Assembly: GCA_964437515.1 (NCBI GenBank)
Contig: CAYTHB010000006.1
Coordinates: 7,479-71,478, forward strand
Length of the DNA stretch: 64,000 nucleotides
Source: Sterolibacterium sp964437515
Lineage (GTDB): Bacteria > Pseudomonadota > Gammaproteobacteria > Burkholderiales > Rhodocyclaceae
Reading direction: 5' to 3'
Both the position numbers and the translations under genes were made by a program. A model generated the notes under the pieces. That model was not told where the DNA came from, did not search any database, and saw only the letters and a list, made by a program, of their open reading frames with translations. Numbering within the stretch: the first letter of the stretch is position 1; each line of letters opens with the position of its first letter. Positions 8,023 to 18,595 of this stretch are shown here, piece by piece.

Positions 8023-11000
8023 TCATGCAGCACGTCCTCCGCGTGAAATTGGCAAATGATGGACGCCGGCGCGCAACTGCTCCGAGAAAGAAGGTGCGAC
8101 CTTGACTGCCAAAGGTTGCACTGCATTCGCGCCACGCTGCGGGTTACGCTGATGACGCGTGTCACTACCCTTGCCGTCTTTAGCTGCGCCATCTTTATCC
8201 GCTTGATCCACTTTATGGTCGGTTTTCTGATGCTTCAACTCCAGCAATTTTTCATGGAACAGACCATGGTCAGGCAAGGTGTTGTCACTCGTCAGATTGA
8301 TCCTGCCATGACGCCCTTCCACCATGTCATCAAGAATGCCCGCGTTACGCTGCGAATCCCGCACGGCATGGGTGACAAAGAGTGAGGGATCCATGCCTAG
8401 CCCTGCTGCCAGAGATCGCAACGAAACATCGCCCATGGAAGCCATCCGGGGATTACCCAGACCACGGAAGTCATCCAGAGCACGCTCCTGTTGCGAATTC
8501 ATCACTTCGGGAGTAACGAAAATGATGGGATGCAAAGGGAGCTGCATCTGATGCACGATATTGAAACGATCCCCGAACTCGTTGGGCCCCTGATACCCTG
8601 CCACCGGGCTTTGATCCAGAGGACTCGGCTTGTTGATCTGCACATCAGGCACCGGATGCATACCCTCTCCCGCATCGATCAAGGTCGGTGCGGGTGTCGG
8701 GGGATTGCTATTCACCTCAGAGATAACCGGAGGCATCGGCGGAACCACCGGCGGAGTCACCGGTGGAATCACAGGAGGTTCTACGGGTGGGACAACCGGA
8801 GGTATTACCGGAGGAGTCACCGGCGGGGTTACGGGAGGCTCCACCGGCGGTGTGACAGGCGGAGTCACGGGTGGCGTGACGGGAGGCTCGACCGGCGGGG
8901 TCACTGGCGGGGTCACTGGCGGGGTGACCGGTGGTGTCACCGGAGGCTCCACAGGGGGTGTCACCGGCGGAACCACAGGAGGCTCAACGGGAGGCGTCAC
9001 CGGCGGCTCCACCGGCGGTGTGACAGGTGCCGTCACATTGATCGTCACCGTCGCCGTACTGGTATCGCCATTGGCATCCGTCACGGTGTAGGTAAAGCTA
9101 TCCGTTCCAACGTAACCCAGCGTCGGCGTGTAGGTATAGCTGCCATCCGGATTCACCACGACCGTGCCATGCGATGGGTCGCTGGTCTTGCTCCAGACGT
9201 TGCCACCGTCACCCGAGGGCGTGTCATTGCTCGACAAACTACCGCTGACCGGCGTGTCTTTCTGCGTGCTTGCACTATCCGGTCGTGCGATGGGGACATC
9301 ATTGACCGTGATGGTGACAGTAGCCGTACTCGTGTCGCCATCCACATCTTTCAGCGTGTAAGTAAAACTATCCGTACCGCCAAAGCCGGCATTAGGCGTA
9401 TAGGTAAACGTGCCGTCCGGATGCACGGTCACCGTGCCATGAGACGGATCGCTGCTCTTGCTCCAGGTGTGTTGTGCTGCCGTGCCATCCCCCAGGAAAT
9501 CATTGCTTCCCAGACTCCCCGAGACCGGTGTCGTCGATGTCGTGCTGTAGCTATCCGGACGGGCAGTCGGCGTGGCATTGGGGACATACACATCGATGGT
9601 CACCGTCGCGGTTTCCGTCACGCCACCACTGGTCACGGTGTAGGTGAAGGTATCACGTCCCGTAAAGCCCGAATCCGGCGTATAGATGACGCGTTTGGTA
9701 TCCGGATCAATCGTCACCGTGCCATGCGTTCCCTGCGTCACCGCCGTGACTGCTGCATCGCCGTTTTCGAAGCTGTCATTATTCAGCACACTGATGGTCT
9801 TGGGCGTTCCAATCGGCGTGGAGGTCGCATCATCCGCAATATCCACGACCGGCGTCACCGTAATCTTCAGATCTGCCGTGCGTTCGTTATGGCCATCGGT
9901 CACCGTATAAGTAATATTGGGCACCGTACCGTTCCAGTCGGCGACTGGCGTAAAGGTATAAGCCCCCGTCTTGTCGATTTCCAGCGTTCCCTTGCCTGCA
10001 ATGGTCACCGTGACCTTGCTGCCATCGCCCGGCACGGCGGTATTCACACCACTGATGCTTACTTTGGTCAGCGTCAGAGTATCGTTTTCAGGATCGGTAT
10101 CCGCCACATCACCCGCACCGCCATTCTTGATGACATTGCCACTGACTGGCGTATCTTCCGGCGTGGTACGCGTGTCGTCATGCGGCACCGGCGGCTGGTT
10201 GTTAGTGATGGTGATGGTCAGTGTCGAGGTGACAAGGTCGCCGTCACTATCCTTCACCGTGTAGGTAAAGACATCCGTGGTCGTCGGGGGCGCACCGCCC
10301 CCCATCGGGTCTGCCACATAGCTGTAGCTGCCATCGGCCGCCAGCCACAGCTTGCCGTAATCACCTGCAATGGCACTGCCCACACCTGTCACGGGTGTAC
10401 CGCCATTGCCTTTCACCACACCCACCACGCCACCTCCGACAGCCCAGCCATCGGCACCTGAAGTGTCATTCTTCAGAACACCGTCAGCGGCATTGACCGT
10501 GAGCGTCTGGTTTTCATTCACGGCACCGGTATCGGCGGCTGCCGTAGGAGTATCGTCGATGATGCCGACCGTCAGTGTGCCCGTTCCTTCCACATCATTC
10601 ACATCCCTGACCTTCAATGAAATGGTATCTGTGGATTCCGTCAGACCGGGCTGGTTCTGTGCCGACTTGAGGGTATAGGTGTAATTGATCGTCGCCCCGC
10701 CCACGCTCACCGGATTTCCTGAATACCCCGTAATAACGAGCGTGCCTTCGCCGGTATCGATACCTGCCGAGGGCGAACTCGGTGTAAAGCCCTGCAATTG
10801 CGCTGAGGTGAATGTCGTTCCTTCTATAGTGACATTCTTCAAGCCATCGGGCGCCTTGACGGTAATCGTGCCTGTGGTGACTTCGGAGGTATCGGCGACC
10901 GAAGTCAGTCCTTTTTCGTACACCGTCGCCTGCCCGGTTGCCCCCGCATTACCATCGACCGGAGTAATCAACGGTGCGCCATCGGTATGACCATTGATGG

Positions 11001-14000
11001 TGATGGTCAGCGTCGCCGTTGCCGTCTTGCTGCCATCCGACAGCGTATAGGTAAACACTTCATCCGTCAGCGTCTGCCCATTGGACAAGGCATTGACTGT
11101 CGGATTGCTGTCATCCAGCGTATAGGTATAGCTGCCATCATCCTTGATGAGCAGGCTGCCATACTTGCCTGTTACCGTCACACCTGCGACAGTCACCCCT
11201 GTCACCCCCCCGCCCGTCGGCTGAATCTGGGTGACGGACAACTGGTTCGTGGGGGTATCCGGATCGCTATCCAGACCGAAGCCGTTATTGTCCGTCATGA
11301 CATTGCCATTCGCCGGCGTATTGGCATCCTCCGTCACGCTATTGGTATTGTTGGTCGCCACGGGTGGATCGTTGTCCGGGGTGATGGTCACTGTCCCCGA
11401 AACCGTTGCCGTCAATGCAGTAGGCCCACCGGCATTACCCCCCGCCTGAACATTATTGCCATCCGACAACACGACCGTGAAATTACGGGTTGGTTTTGCC
11501 GTTCCGGATTTTATGTCGGTCGGGTCATCACTCTGATGCGCGTATTTGACGGCCTCAAGTATGTTTTTAACTTCGGTGAGGGTCGCTGTGTTCTTGAGAT
11601 TGATGACCAGCTTGCCTGTGCCCGCATCATAGGCCGTCACACTCTGAATCCCTGAAAGCCCGCCATTGACCGTCAGGATGTCTTTGGCAATCTTGTCCGT
11701 GAGCGTCACCGTAATGGAGCCTGCACCGAAAACGGTTGAGGACAGTGCCGATGTGGTCGTCAGATCCACATCCCCCACAGCCACCCCGGTCAGCAGTGAC
11801 ACACTGAAGGCATCCGCATTTCCTGTCACGCCAGCGGTTTCCGTCACGCTCACTGCGATGCCGCTGGTCTTGCCACCATCAGCCGTCAATGTGGGGGCAT
11901 CGTTTTGCGGGTTGACAACAGCCGTCAGGGTCACGGCATTGCTGCTGTCGCTGTATTGAGTCGTTCCACCCGAACCCGCGCCTGAAAGATCTGGCCGATT
12001 GCCCGAGGTCACCGCACCCGATGAATTATCAATCAGTCGGACAATCAGGCTGTCCGTCGGTGTACCGTTGTAATCGCTCGTCGTGGAACGGAAACGCAGG
12101 GAATCTGTCGCGGCAAGCACAAAGGCGTTATTGCTCGCCACATCCGAAGGTACCGCCGTCCACGCACCTGCCCCAACCTTGTATTCCCAAACACCCTTGT
12201 CCGTTGCGCGGCTGGTAATGGCCACCCCGGCAAACGTGTTGGCACTGGAACCGCCCGTGACCTGATCCTTCGCATCCGAGAATTTGCTGCCAAACAGGGC
12301 AGACACCGTCTGACCAGCGGGGTTAGCATCATCTTCATTCACACTGATGCTAGGATCGCCCCCCGTCTTGGTCGGTGCATCATTCACCGCCGTAATACTG
12401 ATGCCAATCGTGCGATCGACGGCATTCCATGAGCCCGTCGCCACACTGAGATTTCCGTTCGCAACCAACGTCAGGTCTTTTTTGTCGGTATTGTTGGTGC
12501 TGGTCGTCAAGGCTTTGTCGTTATCCGCCAGACGTACCGTCAGTTTCCCCGGCGTACCATTGAAATCTGCTGTGGGAACAAAGCGAACCTGATCCGCCGA
12601 ACTGAATACGAGTGCTGCGCTATTACTCAAACCGCTAGTCGGGATGCTGATCCATGTCGTCCCACCATCCTTGGATACCTGCCATGTTCCTTGAGCCGCC
12701 GTCGCGGCATTGCCGGTGATTGCCAGATAACTAAAGGCTGTGGAGGTATCGTTACCGCCATTTCCTGTCTGATTGTCTGTGGCATCCGTGTAGCCAAAAC
12801 CCAATCCGGAAAAAGCACTGCCTGATGGATTGGTCGTGTCTTCATTGATGGCCGACAGGGTGACATCCGTGGTCGCCACGGGACGGTCATTGACCGGCGT
12901 GACCGTAATGGCCACTGTCTTCGTATCGGTCTTGATGCCGCCTGTTCCAACAAATCCACGGTCATCGGCAGTCACCGTCAAGGTATCGTTACCGTGATAA
13001 TCCGCATTCGGGGTGTACTTCAAGGTCGCCAGTGCAGCATTGAGATTAGCCTTGGTGCCATCGATAGTGACTGTCCCGCTGGCATACGCCCCTGCGGTAA
13101 CGGTCAAGCCCGTTTTCGTCCCGAAGTCGAGCTTGCCATGAGACACACTCACCGTGATCCGTTGCACATGACCAAAATCGTCAGGATCTGCATAGGAGAT
13201 ACCCGAAATGACCGTATTACTGCTGTCTTCTGCCACAGTCACCGGTACAGGCACCGTCACGACGGGAGGATCATTGACCCCCGAAACGGTGATGGTGAAT
13301 GATTTGATATCCGTGTTGTTTCCGTCGTCACCGATCCCTTCCTTGCCGTTGCCCTGATTGCTGTCGCTCGGGTTGCGATCGTCGGCCGTCACCTTGATGG
13401 TGACATTTTTGTCTGCGTTGGTATTAGTTGGCGTATAACGCAGCGTGTTCAGCGCGCTGCTCACTGCCGCATTCGTACCCTTGACGACGATCGTACTGGT
13501 TCCATCATCTGTAACGGTCGCACCTCCCAGTGTCACTATGTGAAGCGTGCCATAAGGCGAGGCATCATCCAGTGCTTCCAGCTTCACTTCAATGTAGTCA
13601 TTCGCTCCCTGGCTGATGTCCTTGGTATCCTGGACATTAAAACCCGCAGTAACATCAATATAAGTTCCCGAAGACATGGTCTGGGTCGCGGGTACCGTCA
13701 GCACCGGCGCATCATTGACTGGAACGATCGTGATGTCGTTATTCACGGTGACAGAATTGCCAGCGGACACATCAGCATGACCAAAATCAGTAAAGGTCGT
13801 TTTCAGATACAAAGTGCCGTTACCCACGCCCGAGCCGTTGTAATCCGGGGCTCCTGCAAACTTGATCTGGTTGAGTGCCGTCTGCACATTCGCCATCGTC
13901 CCTGTCAGCGTCACGGTATTGGTGTTATTGCCACTGGCCGAGACATTGGACAAGCCCGAATAAGTCAGCTTGCCTTCGATGCCAGCATTCGCCAGCGTGG

Positions 14001-17000
14001 TGCGACCATTGTCACTGTACAGCTCAAGCTTGACGGTCACGTTCTTGTCAAAGCTGTCCACGTCGCTCAAGGTAAATCCGGAAAGCGTGACACTGGCATC
14101 CTCATTGACCGAATATGTGGTGCCATTGGTAATGGAAGGCATGTCGTTGAGGTTGGATGCGGCCAGCGCGATGTCCTTGCTGATGCGATTGTGGGTCGCA
14201 TCGATCGTGCTGCCATCCGTATTGAGTGTGGTGTTGATACCGCCATTGGCACCGGGATTACCGAAGCCTGTTTCAAGGGAACCATCACTTTTATACAGCC
14301 GGTCATCCACCGTCACCCGAATCTTGTCGGCGGTGCTATCTTCATCGCTGCTAAACGCCACATTCAGCGTGGCGAGTGCCGCATTGACCTGTGCCTTGGT
14401 GCCTTGAATGACCAGATGGTTCGTATCCTTGCCAGAGACATAAGCCCGATCATTACTGGGGTCCGTGCCGGTGTAATTCAGTTTTCCGCCCGCCACCGGA
14501 TTGTTGCTACCATCCAGCACATCCACTTCCACCCGCAGAAAATCTTCCTCCTTGCCTGCAATGATGCTGACCAGATCCGGATCATCGACAGAAACCCCCG
14601 TAACGGCCACGGTGCCAGCACCATTGGCAAAGACATCCACCCGGCCACCCGGTACGGTCACGGTGGGCAGGTCATTGCGTGAATCCAGCGTGATGAGAAA
14701 AGCCTTGCTGCCTGTTTCAAGCACGCCATCATTCACGACAAACAGGAACTTGTCGTGATAGCTGCCATACGCATCGGTCGTCTGCGCACCGACTTCGTCG
14801 CCATTGTGCTTGTATGCCACCCGATTGTTGTCAATATCATCCTGCGTAAAAGTGGAACCCACGCCCAAGGATTTTCCGTTCAGTTGCAAGACCCCCAGCG
14901 TCGTCATTTGCGTCACACGGAACTGACGCTGCACGGTCGTATTGTCGGAATCCACTGCCGTCAGATAAGCATTGGTAATGGTCGTGGTTCCACCCTCTGG
15001 GGCATCCACCAGAATTTCATTCTTGCCGACCAGCGCACCGCCGCCACTAATGGTGCCGATAGCGGTGATATCAGGATCGGCATCCGAAGGTTTGGCAGCG
15101 ATGAGCGGCGCGCTATTGACCGGAATGACGCCAATGACCGCCGAAACCGCCGTGCTGACATGGCTCTGATCATTTCCCGAATCCACGGGGGTCGTCACAT
15201 TCGTATCGAAAGCCGTGCCCGGAGCGGGCAGGTCATCACGAATCTTGTACGTGAATGTCAGCTTCCCCCCGCCCACATACGCCAAAGGCTCGCTGCCGTC
15301 ATGCACATAACGTAGCCCGGAAGTGGCACCATCTGCCGTCGCGGTCAAGATGTCCTTAGGAAGCCAAAGCTCTGCTCCCGGCGTGATATCCGTCCATGCC
15401 GTGCCATTCCAATATTGAATCTTGCCATGCACATCTCCCGCACCGCCATTGGTTGTCGGGCCGGTCTCGATCTTGAACCAGAGCTTGTTTTCAAGTCCGG
15501 CATCGTTCCACAAGACATTCCCTGTCGTATTGCGGGCATCCGCTTCGTTATCCGTACAGCCATCCGCATCGCTCATGCCCAGCGCCGAACCATCCAGCCG
15601 CACGATTTCGCCGTTGCCTTCCTTCACATTCACCGAACCACCGCTCCCTGTGGGGCGATCATTCACGGGAGCCACATTGATCCTGAAGATGGCATCCTGG
15701 CTGCCGGCATCAGTGCCGTCCGAAACCTTGAAACCAAAACTGTTGATGAAATCTTCCTTGCCATCATGAAGGAAGCGGAGCTTTCCGCCATTGATATCCG
15801 CCTGGGTGAAGTTGGCATTGATCCCCAAGGTCTGCCAGCTACCCCCACCCACATCACGCTGAACGACCCCATCCGTCGGCAGGCTCGTCATGGTGTACAC
15901 CGTTTCCGCTGCAGGCAGCAAGACGGCCTGCCCACCGATGGTGCGCGTAATCCGGTACTCCAGCATGGTCTGGGTAATGACCCCCGAATTCCCGACATTA
16001 CCTTCTGTCCAGCCACTCGCCAGACCATTGAAGTTATAACCCAGCTTGTCAAAGTCATAGCTGATCGCGTCATAAGTCGGCGACGACCCTCCCCCTGATC
16101 CATCGACCGGCAAAAGACTCAGATGAAACTCCAAGGTCTTGATGGCACCCGTCGCCACATCTCCTTCACGCACCGCACCCGGCACGATAGGCCCCAGATT
16201 GTCGGGTGTGGGAAGCTCGTAACCAAACGCCGAATCCCGCACGGTAAATGTGAATTTTTCCGGAATCCGGGAAACACCCGAAATATCCTCGCTCTGGTAA
16301 TACTTGAGCTTGCCACCATCGATATCGGCCTGTGTGAATCGCCCACCCGAACCCAAGCTCTTCCATACACCCGTCATCACCTCCAGCAGTAACTGTCCGT
16401 GTGTGGGGGGAGACTCCACCGTATAGACAAGGCTGGCGATCGGCCACAACTGAGAAGGATTCGACGGATCGAGATCACGATCCGTCACCTGCAACATGGC
16501 ATGGGTAATCGTGGTAGTGCTTCGTTCATCCACCTCCAGCGCATGTCCTGCATCGCCATGAAGATTGTGATCCAGCACCGGCTGGTCATTATTGGGCAGG
16601 ATGTTCAGCGTAATGACCTTGTCAGTCGTCAGCTTGGTGCCCGTCCCATCCGTTCTGCCGCCAAAATCCTCCACCGTGATCTTGTAAGCAGGTGAAACCG
16701 CGCCTGGTGTATTGGGCTCATACCCGTTCTGTATGAATTTGAACTGACTCAACTGGGTTGCACTCACCACTCCACCCGCAAAGGCTTCGCCCCCATCCAT
16801 GACACCATTACCATTGGTATCGATGAAGAAATCGCCTTGACCACCCGTCACCAAATTACTGATAGTGATCGTGGAGTTCGCCAGGGTATCCGCCGCATCA
16901 CCCAGATCGATGGTGGGCGCGATGGCCTTGGATTGCCCCTCATAAAGACTGATATCCCCCGTAATGGCTGGAGCCACATTCTTGGGATTGATGACGATAT

Positions 17001-18450
17001 TCAGCGTCCCCGTGGTCACGCCCCCACCACCGTCACTCACGGCAACATCAAAGCTGACGGTCTTGGGTGCCGACAAATCACCTGCGGTATGGGTATACAC
17101 GAGGTTGCCCAAATCAGAAACAGGAACCACCGTATCGACAAGAACCGGCCCGCCTTTATAAGTCAGCACACCATCGGCCGGCAGTGTTTTGACCTGAACC
17201 ATCTGCTGCACCAATTGCTGCTGTCCGGTCTGGATGTCCACGTCCAAGGCATTCGCCGTCGTTGCAAGCTGTTGCAGACTAAAGGCCTTGCTGCCCCCTT
17301 CATCCGCCTGCAAATCGACTTTCGTGGAAAGATCAGGGGCGTCATTGAACGCAGTGACTGAAAGCGCGATGGCTTTGCTCTGGCTACCGCCATTGCTCAC
17401 ATCCGTTGCCGTCAGCGTGATACCAGGCGTGAAACCAGCCGTCGAGCTGTTCTGGTTTGCAGTGGGTGTATAGGTCAACGACCCCACAGCGGTATTGATT
17501 GCACTAAAGGAACCACTGATGGTGAAATCCGCACTCCCCAGTGCACCCGATGAAACCGTCGTACCACCGAGCGTCAATGTAGATGTACCCCCGCTGGCCT
17601 GCACACGCAAAGTCATGCTGGCCGGACTATCGCCATCGGTAATGGTGATCCCCGTAATCGCCAGCGGCGTATCTTCCGCCGTGACACGCGTCACCGTGAC
17701 ACTATCGGTAATATCCGTCCCTGCCAGCAATCCATCAAATCCCGAAAATGCCAGCACGCCGGCTTCGATAGAGCCTGTCTGCCGCTCCAGCACCCAGTCT
17801 CCACCTGCCCCACCCTGCCCTGCATTACCGGTGGCGTTGGTGGAAGCCGCAATATCGGCTTGCGTCAGGCGTGCCAGTTCGGTGATGAAGTGTTCGCCCT
17901 GCTCGCCCTGCGCGTCTTGTGCCACGTCGCAGCCATACAGCAGAATATCGGCACCGCGTGTGAGATGCGGCTGCCAGCTTTGTAGTGCGCTGCTGTAAAT
18001 GTCAAGGCTCTCATTGCTGAGGGTGTCGTTCCCCAGCGCAAAACTGCCGGGTGTGCCGTGGCTCAAAATATGCACGGCTTCAAAGCGGCCTTTCGCCAGT
18101 TCGCTGCCAATGACATTCACACCCGATTCATTCGTCTGAACGACACGCACCGTGGCATCCAGCGGCAGTTGTGGCAGGAGACTCTGGATATTCGGCACAC
18201 GCGCATCAATGACGACGAGGGTTCCGGCACTTCCCGGTCTTTCCATCAGCTCATGCGGATGCACTTCGGTCTCAGGTTTGCTTTCTCGCGCGATGGTGTC
18301 GCCAGATGGGTGGGTACGTTCCGAGGCATCGAAAACATCCGCTGCGCCATGCACAGCGGCAACGGCACCCGCGCCGTCAAACAGCAAACGGGGTTCCAAT
18401 GCCAATGCACGGGAAGTTGCACGAAAACGAAGGGCGTTTTTCTTGGCCAT
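8023..18450 (-). CDS. Giant LEPR-XLL / DUF4347 / cadherin-like repeat surface protein
   Basis: A 3475-residue protein. The ATG at 18450 is preceded by GAGG with a 9-base spacer. Residues 18-24 are LEPRLLF, the LEPR-XLL motif of large Proteobacterial surface proteins; no typical Sec signal is seen. Residues about 76-243 are a DUF4347 domain with 'ILSHG' (His131) and 'LLYGC' (Cys174). From about 246 to 3138 runs a tandem series of roughly 100-150-residue cadherin/VCBS-like domains; 19 junctions of the type 'VNDAP', 'VNDRP' or 'NDPP' can be counted. The last two repeats are near duplicates ('SDPSHGTV'). Then come about 24 xPPV units (3138-3238) and a 237-residue C-terminal domain. No RTX nonapeptides are seen. 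It is probably an adhesin or biofilm matrix protein exported by the TolC/HlyD/M50 products of the genes that follow. Confidence 0.88.
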   Translation of the reverse strand: MAKKNALRFRATSRALALEPRLLFDGAGAVAAVHGAADVFDASERTHPSGDTIARESKPETEVHPHELMERPGSAGTLVVIDARVPNIQSLLPQLPLDATVRVVQTNESGVNVIGSELAKGRFEAVHILSHGTPGSFALGNDTLSNESLDIYSSALQSWQPHLTRGADILLYGCDVAQDAQGEQGEHFITELARLTQADIAASTNATGNAGQGGAGGDWVLERQTGSIEAGVLAFSGFDGLLAGTDITDSVTVTRVTAEDTPLAITGITITDGDSPASMTLRVQASGGTSTLTLGGTTVSSGALGSADFTISGSFSAINTAVGSLTYTPTANQNSSTAGFTPGITLTATDVSNGGSQSKAIALSVTAFNDAPDLSTKVDLQADEGGSKAFSLQQLATTANALDVDIQTGQQQLVQQMVQVKTLPADGVLTYKGGPVLVDTVVPVSDLGNLVYTHTAGDLSAPKTVSFDVAVSDGGGGVTTGTLNIVINPKNVAPAITGDISLYEGQSKAIAPTIDLGDAADTLANSTITISNLVTGGQGDFFIDTNGNGVMDGGEAFAGGVVSATQLSQFKFIQNGYEPNTPGAVSPAYKITVEDFGGRTDGTGTKLTTDKVITLNILPNNDQPVLDHNLHGDAGHALEVDERSTTTITHAMLQVTDRDLDPSNPSQLWPIASLVYTVESPPTHGQLLLEVMTGVWKSLGSGGRFTQADIDGGKLKYYQSEDISGVSRIPEKFTFTVRDSAFGYELPTPDNLGPIVPGAVREGDVATGAIKTLEFHLSLLPVDGSGGGSSPTYDAISYDFDKLGYNFNGLASGWTEGNVGNSGVITQTMLEYRITRTIGGQAVLLPAAETVYTMTSLPTDGVVQRDVGGGSWQTLGINANFTQADINGGKLRFLHDGKEDFINSFGFKVSDGTDAGSQDAIFRINVAPVNDRPTGSGGSVNVKEGNGEIVRLDGSALGMSDADGCTDNEADARNTTGNVLWNDAGLENKLWFKIETGPTTNGGAGDVHGKIQYWNGTAWTDITPGAELWLPKDILTATADGATSGLRYVHDGSEPLAYVGGGKLTFTYKIRDDLPAPGTAFDTNVTTPVDSGNDQSHVSTAVSAVIGVIPVNSAPLIAAKPSDADPDITAIGTISGGGALVGKNEILVDAPEGGTTTITNAYLTAVDSDNTTVQRQFRVTQMTTLGVLQLNGKSLGVGSTFTQDDIDNNRVAYKHNGDEVGAQTTDAYGSYHDKFLFVVNDGVLETGSKAFLITLDSRNDLPTVTVPGGRVDVFANGAGTVAVTGVSVDDPDLVSIIAGKEEDFLRVEVDVLDGSNNPVAGGKLNYTGTDPSNDRAYVSGKDTNHLVIQGTKAQVNAALATLNVAFSSDEDSTADKIRVTVDDRLYKSDGSLETGFGNPGANGGINTTLNTDGSTIDATHNRISKDIALAASNLNDMPSITNGTTYSVNEDASVTLSGFTLSDVDSFDKNVTVKLELYSDNGRTTLANAGIEGKLTYSGLSNVSASGNNTNTVTLTGTMANVQTALNQIKFAGAPDYNGSGVGNGTLYLKTTFTDFGHADVSAGNSVTVNNDITIVPVNDAPVLTVPATQTMSSGTYIDVTAGFNVQDTKDISQGANDYIEVKLEALDDASPYGTLHIVTLGGATVTDDGTSTIVVKGTNAAVSSALNTLRYTPTNTNADKNVTIKVTADDRNPSDSNQGNGKEGIGDDGNNTDIKSFTITVSGVNDPPVVTVPVPVTVAEDSSNTVISGISYADPDDFGHVQRITVSVSHGKLDFGTKTGLTVTAGAYASGTVTIDGTKANLNAALATLKYTPNADYHGNDTLTVTADDRGFVGTGGIKTDTKTVAITVTPVNDRPVATTDVTLSAINEDTTNPSGSAFSGLGFGYTDATDNQTGNGGNDTSTAFSYLAITGNAATAAQGTWQVSKDGGTTWISIPTSGLSNSAALVFSSADQVRFVPTADFNGTPGKLTVRLADNDKALTTSTNNTDKKDLTLVANGNLSVATGSWNAVDRTIGISITAVNDAPTKTGGDPSISVNEDDANPAGQTVSALFGSKFSDAKDQVTGGSSANTFAGVAITSRATDKGVWEYKVGAGAWTAVPSDVASNNAFVLAATDSLRFRSTTSDYNGTPTDSLIVRLIDNSSGAVTSGNRPDLSGAGSGGTTQYSDSSNAVTLTAVVNPQNDAPTLTADGGKTSGIAVSVTETAGVTGNADAFSVSLLTGVAVGDVDLTTTSALSSTVFGAGSITVTLTDKIAKDILTVNGGLSGIQSVTAYDAGTGKLVINLKNTATLTEVKNILEAVKYAHQSDDPTDIKSGTAKPTRNFTVVLSDGNNVQAGGNAGGPTALTATVSGTVTITPDNDPPVATNNTNSVTEDANTPANGNVMTDNNGFGLDSDPDTPTNQLSVTQIQPTGGGVTGVTVAGVTVTGKYGSLLIKDDGSYTYTLDDSNPTVNALSNGQTLTDEVFTYTLSDGSKTATATLTITINGHTDGAPLITPVDGNAGATGQATVYEKGLTSVADTSEVTTGTITVKAPDGLKNVTIEGTTFTSAQLQGFTPSSPSAGIDTGEGTLVITGYSGNPVSVGGATINYTYTLKSAQNQPGLTESTDTISLKVRDVNDVEGTGTLTVGIIDDTPTAAADTGAVNENQTLTVNAADGVLKNDTSGADGWAVGGGVVGVVKGNGGTPVTGVGSAIAGDYGKLWLAADGSYSYVADPMGGGAPPTTTDVFTYTVKDSDGDLVTSTLTITITNNQPPVPHDDTRTTPEDTPVSGNVIKNGGAGDVADTDPENDTLTLTKVSISGVNTAVPGDGSKVTVTIAGKGTLEIDKTGAYTFTPVADWNGTVPNITYTVTDGHNERTADLKITVTPVVDIADDATSTPIGTPKTISVLNNDSFENGDAAVTAVTQGTHGTVTIDPDTKRVIYTPDSGFTGRDTFTYTVTSGGVTETATVTIDVYVPNATPTARPDSYSTTSTTPVSGSLGSNDFLGDGTAAQHTWSKSSDPSHGTVTVHPDGTFTYTPNAGFGGTDSFTYTLKDVDGDTSTATVTITVNDVPIARPDSASTQKDTPVSGSLSSNDTPSGDGGNVWSKTSDPSHGTVVVNPDGSYTYTPTLGYVGTDSFTYTVTDANGDTSTATVTINVTAPVTPPVEPPVTPPVEPPVVPPVTPPVEPPVTPPVTPPVTPPVTPPVEPPVTPPVTPPVTPPVEPPVTPPVTPPVIPPVVPPVEPPVIPPVTPPVVPPMPPVISEVNSNPPTPAPTLIDAGEGMHPVPDVQINKPSPLDQSPVAGYQGPNEFGDRFNIVHQMQLPLHPIIFVTPEVMNSQQERALDDFRGLGNPRMASMGDVSLRSLAAGLGMDPSLFVTHAVRDSQRNAGILDDMVEGRHGRINLTSDNTLPDHGLFHEKLLELKHQKTDHKVDQADKDGAAKDGKGSDTRHQRNPQRGANAVQPLAVKVAPSFSEQLRAGVHHLPISRGGRAA
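8735..9035 (-). repeat. 12-bp coding repeat for xPPV proline-rich linker
   Basis: Within the giant gene, about 24 tandem 12-base units encode (T/E/V/I)PPV. This makes a stiff, polyproline-II-like stalk between the repeat domains and the C-terminal domain. Such arrays change length readily by slippage in steps that keep the frame. Confidence 0.85.
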
Positions 18451-18595
18451 GATGGGATACCTCGATGACAAAAGTGAATTTATGAAGCACTTGAGAGCTG
18501 TAGCTCAAGTGCTTGTAGCCGATGAATACTCAAAGTAATTGAAAATTATAGTCAAAAAACATCTTTTATGAAATCCATTTCTACCCATTCGGTTA

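Noticed and set aside
8491..10461. Long open frame (656 codons) on the plus strand inside the giant adhesin gene
   Set aside because: It is the antisense shadow of a biased, Gly/Thr/Asp-rich repeat gene; its product is an Arg/His-rich sequence with no domain.
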